Source: Bacteroidota bacterium
Lineage (GTDB): Bacteria > Bacteroidota > Bacteroidia > Chitinophagales > Saprospiraceae
DNA: 15,857 nucleotides
Assembly (NCBI GenBank): GCA_024280135.1
Contig: JAJRQS010000190.1
Span: 1 to 15,857, forward strand
Reading direction: 5' to 3'
Shown here one piece after another: positions 1-4,318 of the stretch (positions are counted from its first letter, which is position 1; each line of letters opens with the position of its first letter). The translations under genes and the position numbers were made by a program. Below the pieces are notes generated by a model. It saw only the letters and a program-made list of their open reading frames with translations. It was not told where the DNA came from and made no database searches.

Positions 1-245
1 ATGGTTGTACCAGTGAATAGGCTTATTTTTTCTATAATCTCTTGTGGTACTAAGCTGGAAAAAATCTCCTTATATTCTGGATTTCTTTCAAGGTTAAGTG
101 TAATAAAAGTGCTAAACTCTTGATTGCCAAAGGCTTTGACAATATAGGTTTTCCCAACTTGTCTCGCACCCCTTAGGAGTAAAGGACGTCTGTTATTGTC
201 TTTTTTCCATTCAATCAGCGATTGATAAATATCCCTTTTTAGCAT
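1..245 (-). CDS. AAA ATPase with P-loop, N-terminal part only (cut by window edge)
   Basis: The reverse strand reads from an ATG at 245-243 without a stop to the window edge, giving 81 complete codons. The protein starts MLKRDIYQSLIEWK and carries the Walker A P-loop GARQVGKT at residues 26-33, followed by NLERNPEY. This is the usual start of the AAA_14/DUF4143 family of bacterial ATPases, in which a short basic N-terminal segment precedes the P-loop. Those proteins are about 370-450 residues long and their cellular role is mostly unknown; some act with a C-terminal nuclease-like or DNA-binding domain. The Walker B and C-terminal domains lie outside the window, so the subfamily cannot be settled. 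The gene is divergent from the HTH gene at 598 and has a promoter-like sequence just upstream. The family call is fairly firm; the function is unknown. Confidence 0.8.
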   Translation of the reverse strand, partial: MLKRDIYQSLIEWKKDNNRRPLLLRGARQVGKTYIVKAFGNQEFSTFITLNLERNPEYKEIFSSLVPQEIIEKISLFTGTT

Positions 246-264
246 TTTTGGTTATTTTACAAGG

Positions 265-296
265 CAAATATAGTGTAAAAATGGTCAAAACACAAG
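265..296 (-). promoter_or_regulatory. Bacteroidota-type promoter for the AAA ATPase
   Basis: On the minus strand a perfect TAnnTTTG -7 element (TATATTTG, plus-strand 265-272) lies 20 nt downstream of CTTG (293-296), a 3-of-4 match to the TTTG -33 element. Transcription would start near 258, leaving a leader of only about a dozen nucleotides before the ATG at 245. Inferred from the consensus only. Confidence 0.5.
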
Positions 297-330
297 GGTG
301 ATAATAGCTACTTTTGGTCAAAACACAAGG
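283..330. repeat. Two 15-nt direct repeats at the ATPase promoter
   Basis: GGTCAAAACACAAGG occurs at 283-297 and again at 316-330, exact and 33 nt apart (about three helical turns). The proximal copy covers the putative -33 element of the minus-strand ATPase promoter, so a paired operator is possible. A partial duplication of the promoter is equally possible. Confidence 0.45.
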
Positions 331-597
331 ATGCTTGTTGGTTCTAGGGTTTGAAAGCCTTTTTAAATCTTCGAATATCAACCCAGAAATATTCAAGTAA
401 TGCAGGATGGAAGGAAGCCTTGCGGAACGAATATTTGAACAGTTTTTGGACTTGACTCGCAATCCTTGACTACACCCTTAATCAACGAACGGCCTTGAAC
501 GGCTTGCAAGAGCCAATTGAAAGATCGAAGACCAATTGAACGCTGCGATAGCAGCAATTTGAACTAAAATACTATAAACTACATAAAAACAAAAATT

Positions 598-957
598 ATG
601 ACTATATTTGAAAAATTAAATCTATTGGAAAGAATTCACAACTTAATCAATCGCAAAGCAACAGGCAGTCCAGAGCAGCTTGCACAAATGATAGGCTATT
701 CTAAGCAGCAAACGCTACGATTAATAGGTGACTTGAAGGCACTAGGCATGCCAATCGACTATGACCGAGAACGATGTACTTACTTCTATTCTGAAAAGGT
801 GGACTTCAAAATCCAAATTTTGATAGAAACAGACAAAGAAAAAAATATAAAAGGAGGAAAAAATATAATTTTTTTTCGCCAACGCCATTTTTTGGCATCG
901 AGCAGGAATATCTTTGAACTCGAAAACGGTTTTAAAGGGACTTCTCCGAACCCTTGA
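598..957 (+). CDS. Small HTH regulator with C-terminal KGG motif
   Basis: 119 residues. Residues 1-50 form a helical, helix-turn-helix-like domain: MTIFEKLNLLERIHNLI, then an ATGSPEQLAQMIGYSKQQTLRLI segment giving helix-turn-recognition helix, then a short strand region (MPIDYDRERCTYFY, 51-64) resembling a winged-helix wing. Such HTH_11-like proteins in Bacteroidota often sit directly before small natural-product precursor genes, and here the next gene starts 31 nt downstream with a KGG peptide. The tail after residue 80 is low in homology-like features but holds KGG at 85-87 followed by NIIFF, resembling a double-glycine leader/core junction. The start is chosen because the same first 15 codons recur, slightly diverged, at 2589. 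It probably controls the adjacent peptide locus (inference). The odd C-terminus may be real or an effect of decay. Confidence 0.72.
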   Translation: MTIFEKLNLLERIHNLINRKATGSPEQLAQMIGYSKQQTLRLIGDLKALGMPIDYDRERCTYFYSEKVDFKIQILIETDKEKNIKGGKNIIFFRQRHFLASSRNIFELENGFKGTSPNP

Positions 958-988
958 AATGAGGAGGTTGTTTTTTTAAATTTCAGTT

Positions 989-1171
989 ATGAAAAAGAAA
1001 ATTTTGTTTGACTTTAAAAGCTGCGAACTTTCTCCTAATAAGAAGAAAGCTAAGATAGTAAAAGGTGGTAGCGGAGGCATGGGAACGTATTTAGGTATGG
1101 ATATAACTTGGCTTGGAAATGGTGATCGTTGCGATGCCTTTTCGGACGATCTTGGTCGTGAAGTATGTAAC
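989..1171 (+). other. KGG-leader peptide segment, natural-product precursor-like
   Basis: The first 61 codons of the open frame from 989 look like an independent precursor peptide. The start is basic (MKKKILFDFKSCELSPNKKK), KGG lies at residues 25-27, and the following stretch is rich in Gly, Asp and Thr (SGGMGTYLGMDITWLGNGD, then CDAFSDDLGREVC). A KGG or GG junction after a short Lys-rich leader is typical of Bacteroidota ribosomally made peptides, and Asp/Glu/Thr/Ser-rich cores suit ester or amide cross-linking by ATP-grasp ligases. No stop separates it from the next protein; it runs in frame into MRIVLYFF at 1172. An out-of-frame TGA overlaps that ATG (ATGA at 1172-1175), so a 1-nt indel could have removed an ancestral stop/start overlap. 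The precursor role is inferred from context and is not proven. Confidence 0.5.
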
Positions 1172-1966
1172 ATGAGAATTGTTTTATACTTTTTTGTAAT
1201 AATATTTTTGTTTCAATCCTGTATTGCAGCAAAAGATAACTATAGTAAACTGACTTGCAATACGGTAGAGCTTGAAGGTACTGGGTACATGAAAGACATT
1301 TTCCCATACGATGTAAAGAAATATAACAAGGAGTACAAACTGAGGTACGGGGAAGTAAAGATAGATACTCTGGTATTTAGATTTGGTATTTATGACGCGA
1401 ATAAAAATGGAAATTTTGGAGATATTAGAGAAGATTTTATTTTTGTAGGAGACAAAGATGATACTTTATTTTCGATACAACCTCAAGTATCTTCCGCGGT
1501 AAGTACTTTGAAAATTAGTAATTTAATTCGGTTCAATAATAGATATTTTAGATTAACTACACTTGAAAACCAGCATTTCTGTGTTGAAGAAGTGAAGCAA
1601 CCGAAAACCTTAGATTTAAATTTTACAAACCTATTACCTGATATTATTCTAGACGAAACACTAGGTTCTAGTAAGGTAAGCTTACATAATTTTATTGGAG
1701 AGAAACCTATAAAATTGGTCTTTTGGGCTCCTTGGTGTCGTCCTTGTATTCAAGAAATGGCTCACTTTTGGGAAAAGAAAGCCTATAGTAACTATACAAT
1801 GATTTTTGTATTAGTACCTAAGGACACTATATTAAGTGAGGAGGATATTGATACGGCTGCAAACTATATTAAGAAAAATGGATATGGTAAATTCATATTT
1901 TTGAATGAAGGATATTCTTTAAGTAAGCTTGTTAATCAGAATGGTGTTCCTTGGGGTTCTATATGA
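989..1966 (+). CDS. Thioredoxin-fold (TlpA-like) lipoprotein with N-terminal peptide extension, frameshifted 3' end
   Basis: The open frame encodes 325 residues. The likely start of the lipoprotein itself is the internal ATG at 1172. From there MRIVLYFFVIIFLFQSC is a classic signal peptide with a lipobox Cys at residue 17, as in Bacteroidota lipoproteins. A beta-rich region of unknown family follows, then a thioredoxin domain with FWAPWCRPC (redox Cys189 and Cys192 counted from 1172). This suggests a membrane-anchored disulfide reductase of the TlpA/ResA kind. The frame ends at TGA 1964-1966 straight after NGVPWG. Shifting by one base at the GGGG run (1953-1956) restores a typical ending, VLYDKNGILKKIKNV, to a stop at 2022-2024. 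About 20 C-terminal residues are therefore lost or recoded. A role in handling the adjacent peptide is inferred. The 61-residue extension before the signal peptide would block export if used. Confidence 0.68.
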   Translation: MKKKILFDFKSCELSPNKKKAKIVKGGSGGMGTYLGMDITWLGNGDRCDAFSDDLGREVCNMRIVLYFFVIIFLFQSCIAAKDNYSKLTCNTVELEGTGYMKDIFPYDVKKYNKEYKLRYGEVKIDTLVFRFGIYDANKNGNFGDIREDFIFVGDKDDTLFSIQPQVSSAVSTLKISNLIRFNNRYFRLTTLENQHFCVEEVKQPKTLDLNFTNLLPDIILDETLGSSKVSLHNFIGEKPIKLVFWAPWCRPCIQEMAHFWEKKAYSNYTMIFVLVPKDTILSEEDIDTAANYIKKNGYGKFIFLNEGYSLSKLVNQNGVPWGSI

Positions 1967-1995
1967 TAAAAACGGGATATTAAAAAAAATAAAAA

Positions 1996-2501
1996 ATGTT
2001 CGTAATTTTTACCTTAAAGAATGATACTACGAGTTTGCTTATTGCAGATATAGTTTCAAATTCAATTCCTTGTGAAGTTATATTCATGGATGACATTGCT
2101 CTCTTCCTGAGGTTAAATTAATGTTTGCTTCTGATATTCCAGCAAGTTTATTAGTAAATAATAAGAAAGTTATTGGAATATGGTTTAGGAAATCCTTTAG
2201 AATGGAATATTTAGAAGGAATCCCAAGTTATGAAAGTGCAAGTCAAGATGAAAAATATTTTCTTAGGTATGAATGGAAGAAAATTTTTGATAATATAGGT
2301 GCTGTTGCTAAAATGATTCCTAATATCTTTATTATTGGAGAATCAATATTTACAACATTTTCTGATGTTAATAAACTTGAAATTTTGTATTATGCCTCAA
2401 GTCTTGGAATGAAAATACCTAAAACTGTCCTGACTAACGTAATTGGCTTTTATTTTAAGAATGATGTTATTACAAAACCAGTTAGTGAGTTTTACGACTG
2501 A
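1996..2501 (+). pseudogene. Truncated, frameshifted ATP-grasp ligase (grasp-with-spasm-like)
   Basis: ATG at 1996 begins MFVIFTLKNDTTSLLIADIV and runs to a premature TAA at 2119. A missing base near 2101-2107 (CTCTTCCT, probably once CTCTTTCCT) shifts the reading into the frame that continues LPEVKL to the TGA at 2499. Joined, the product is about 168 residues. It has the N-terminal pre-ATP-grasp layout of Bacteroidota peptide-ligating ATP-grasp enzymes: a short beta-alpha-beta start, a GIWFRKS motif like the family's GVWYRR, then NKLEILYYASSLGMKIPKTVLTN, where the ATP-grasp fold normally begins, and ITKPVSEFYD. These enzymes are about 300-330 residues long, so the ATP- and Mg-binding half is gone. 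It is surely inactive in ligation. The start overlaps the ancestral end of the thioredoxin gene (2022-2024), suggesting translational coupling before decay. The family call rests on pattern recognition. Confidence 0.6.
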
Positions 2502-2588
2502 ACTAGACCGCTGTGGCATTTGAATCATATGGGCTTGGGGCTGAATGCCCACAATTTCCAACGTTTAGGTTTGTTCGTCAATTTGATT

Positions 2589-2633
2589 ATGACTATATTT
2601 GAGAAATTAAACTTATTGGATCGAGTGCACAAC
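2589..2633 (+). pseudogene. Remnant of a second HTH regulator gene
   Basis: Fifteen codons read MTIFEKLNLLDRVHN, against MTIFEKLNLLERIHN at 598-642. The DNA is nearly identical, with mostly synonymous or conservative changes. Similarity stops abruptly after CACAAC (2633), where the sequence passes into the tail of the DUF1573 gene on the other strand. Just upstream, CAATTTGA occurs next to TTATGACTATATTTGA, matching two pieces that are separated in the first copy (around 556-610), so the upstream region also looks shortened. This points to a former tandem regulator-peptide module or a deletion endpoint. Confidence 0.65.
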
Positions 2634-2652
2634 AAAGAGAAGACGCTATTTT

Positions 2653-3012
2653 TCACTCCACTTCCCCACGGATCGTCAAACGTTGTCCACGACGATAATC
2701 CACAAAGAACACCCGAGCACGTTTTCGAAAAGAACCAAACTTATACGCATCATATTCTAACTCAATAACCCCAATAGCTCCAGGTGCGATGGGTTTAGAA
2801 GACCATTGTGGACTCGTACATCCACACGTCGTCCGAACTAGTTCTACTTGTATAGAATCTTTACCCATGTTTTTAAATTGGAATTGGGTACGGACAGGAT
2901 CGCCTTGCGGAATGTAGCCAAAATCAAAAGATCGGGGAGTCAGCCATTCAATATCTTGACCAAAGCCATTTTGCGCAAGCAAGAAAAAAATAAAAAAATA
3001 TAAAATTCGCAT
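2653..3012 (-). CDS. Secreted DUF1573 family protein
   Basis: 119 residues. An N-terminal signal peptide (MRILYFFIFFLLAQNGFGQ, about 1-19) is followed by an Ig-like beta domain typical of DUF1573: FDFGYIPQGDPV near residue 29, the conserved TTCGCTSPQW at 61-70, and a P-A-P-G turn before a V-x-Y-like strand (IELEYDAYKFGSF). It is predicted to be exported to the periplasm or cell surface. The molecular function of the family is unknown; its fold resembles major sperm protein/ASH-type domains. The length is normal for single-domain members. It is transcribed away from purM, and its 3' end abuts the decayed peptide locus only 20 nt from the HTH remnant. Nothing links it functionally to either neighbour. 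Confidence 0.85.
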   Translation of the reverse strand: MRILYFFIFFLLAQNGFGQDIEWLTPRSFDFGYIPQGDPVRTQFQFKNMGKDSIQVELVRTTCGCTSPQWSSKPIAPGAIGVIELEYDAYKFGSFRKRARVFFVDYRRGQRLTIRGEVE

Positions 3013-3114
3013 AGTCTAATTTTATAAAAGCTTGGTCTTCAAACGATTAAAACTTAAGATGAATTGTACACACAAAAATATAACTTTTTCTATTTATGTG
3101 AGTTGCTTTTTACC

Positions 3115-3122
3115 TATCTTTG
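3115..3122 (+). promoter_or_regulatory. -7 element of the purM promoter
   Basis: TATCTTTG matches the Bacteroidota TAnnTTTG element exactly and is followed by CA, as is common in this phylum. Transcription would start near 3128-3130, leaving a leader of about 30 nt before the ATG at 3158. No good TTTG -33 element is found at 19-21 nt upstream, so the promoter is supported by one element only. Confidence 0.5.
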
Positions 3123-3157
3123 CAACTTCAATTAATTGACAGCCGATATTTTTAGCA

Positions 3158-4216
3158 ATGAGAAAACTATCAAGCGGGCTTAACATTGAGTTGGGCAACG
3201 CTACATCTAAAGTCGCTTTTGAACACGCAAAATCCACGTACCACCTTCGTGAAGGTCGTCAGGGCGCTATAGGCAAACAGACCGACGGCGCATTTTCTAA
3301 TATTCTTCTTTTTGGTCATGAACGTATCGGTATTGCATCTGATGGTGTAGGGACTAAGATAGAATTGGCTGAACGAACGGGCATCTTTGATACCATTGGC
3401 TTTGACCTTGTTGCGATGGTTGCAGATGATTTGGTGACCGCAGGCTTTGAACCGTCCAATATCACCAATGTAATAGATGTCAATCACATCGACCAAGCCA
3501 TTATTAATAATATGATGGCAGGTTTTGCTTTAGCTTGCACTAAAGCAGGTATGGCAATTACCGGTGGAGAAATCGCCGAATTAGGAAATAGAGTGGGTGG
3601 ATATGGAACGAGTATGCACGTCAATTGGAGTGCGACAGCCATCGGTTACCTTTCGGAAAAAAGATCGCTCATTACAGGTCAGAATATTAAAAAAGATGAG
3701 GTTGTCATTTCTTTGAAATCAGATGGTTTTAGGAGTAATGGGTTTTCCTTGATTCGGACTATCATGAAAGATACTTATGGGGACAATTGGCATGACGCGG
3801 CGTATGACGATACCACCACTTGGGGTCAAAAACTACTTACACCTTCTTTAATTTACACACCTCTAATCAATGAATTATTGGAAGAGGGTTTGCCGATTAC
3901 GGGTATAGCGCATATTACTGGAGGAGGGATTGAAGATAATTTTAGCCGTGCCTTGAAAGCTTCTGGTATGGGGGCCGTCTTAGATAATTTATTTCAGCCA
4001 TTGGGTGTAATGCAACGGATACAGACTTTGGGTCAAGTATCAAATAGGGATGCTTATACCTATTGGAATATGGGCAACGGGATGTTGATGACTGTGCATC
4101 GAGATTTTGCAAAAAGCATTTTGGCGAAAGCACAAGCACTTGATTATCAGGCGCGTATAGCTGGAAAAATAACAGACAGTGGGACGATTCAATTGGAAAA
4201 CTTACCTACTGTTTAA
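3158..4216 (+). CDS. purM: Phosphoribosylformylglycinamidine cyclo-ligase (AIR synthase)
   Basis: 352 residues, near the usual 345. It closes FGAM to AIR with ATP in the cytosol, step five of IMP synthesis. The N-terminal AIRS domain shows the ATP-binding DGVGTK at residues 62-67, then VADDLVTAGFEP and GGEIAEL. The C-terminal half has KSDGFRSNGFSLIR and HITGGGIEDNFSRAL. GGEIAEL in place of the common GGETAEMP, and DDLVTAGFEP in place of NDLLVQGAEP, mark a divergent PurM branch. It is the first gene of the purine cluster, with a TAnnTTTG promoter element upstream and a strong intrinsic terminator 9 nt after the stop, so it can be expressed apart from purL-purF. Start chosen because no in-frame upstream start would improve the family match. 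Confidence 0.95.
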   Translation: MRKLSSGLNIELGNATSKVAFEHAKSTYHLREGRQGAIGKQTDGAFSNILLFGHERIGIASDGVGTKIELAERTGIFDTIGFDLVAMVADDLVTAGFEPSNITNVIDVNHIDQAIINNMMAGFALACTKAGMAITGGEIAELGNRVGGYGTSMHVNWSATAIGYLSEKRSLITGQNIKKDEVVISLKSDGFRSNGFSLIRTIMKDTYGDNWHDAAYDDTTTWGQKLLTPSLIYTPLINELLEEGLPITGIAHITGGGIEDNFSRALKASGMGAVLDNLFQPLGVMQRIQTLGQVSNRDAYTYWNMGNGMLMTVHRDFAKSILAKAQALDYQARIAGKITDSGTIQLENLPTV

Positions 4217-4224
4217 AAGAAAAT

Positions 4225-4253
4225 AAAGCCTGCGCATCTGCGTAGGCTTTTTT
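4225..4253 (+). terminator. Rho-independent terminator after purM
   Basis: AAGCCTGCGC (4226-4235) pairs with GCGTAGGCTT (4240-4249) over ten positions with a single G-U pair around the four-base loop ATCT. An extra A-T pair at 4225/4250 extends the stem. It is followed by a T run (4248-4253). It separates purM from purL and should end most purM transcripts. Confidence 0.88.
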
Positions 4254-4274
4254 ATTTGGGGTTTTTGATAGACG

Positions 4275-4282
4275 TAATTTTG
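4275..4282 (+). promoter_or_regulatory. Possible -7 element of a purL promoter
   Basis: TAATTTTG fits TAnnTTTG and lies between the purM terminator and the purL start, giving a leader of roughly 30 nt. The nearest upstream TTTG is only 16 nt away, shorter than usual, so this is weak. A promoter somewhere here is expected because of the terminator. Confidence 0.35.
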
Positions 4283-4318
4283 TTTAGACTTTGGTTAAGC
4301 AAAGAATAAATTGAGAAA

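Larger units (their letters stand above)
246..597. other. Gene-free divergent intergenic region with short repeats
   Basis: This 352-nt stretch separates the divergent ATPase and HTH genes. It holds the ATPase promoter and two exact copies of a 15-nt direct repeat, GGTCAAAACACAAGG at 283-297 and 316-330 (33-nt period), the first overlapping the -33 element. Further right, TTGAA/TTGAC words recur between about 450 and 565, including CCAATTGAA twice between about 512 and 540. A small hairpin (5-bp stem GCTGC/GCAGC, loop GATA) sits at 542-555. I see no RNA gene, no convincing coding region and no clear TAnnTTTG promoter for the HTH gene. Confidence 0.55.

Noticed and set aside
283..330. Possible CRISPR-like repeats
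   Set aside because: Only two short copies with an 18-nt spacer, no array and no cas genes.
211..462. Minus-strand 83-codon open frame upstream of the ATPase
   Set aside because: It overlaps the ATPase start in another frame, has low-complexity repeats caused by the 15-nt direct repeats, and shows no domain.
603..610. TATATTTG, a perfect -7 promoter element, just inside the HTH gene
   Set aside because: It encodes part of the conserved MTIFEK start, has no TTTG at the right distance, and lies after the start codon.
2520..2768. Plus-strand 82-codon open frame spanning the HTH remnant
   Set aside because: Only codons from 2589 to 2633 resemble a gene; the rest is antisense to the DUF1573 coding region.
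2653..2768. Transposase or integrase remnants at the decay junction
   Set aside because: No inverted repeats, target duplications or transposase motifs are visible around 2500-2660.
3013..3157. Purine riboswitch before purM
   Set aside because: The region is A/T-rich with no three-way junction or conserved loop motifs that I can see.
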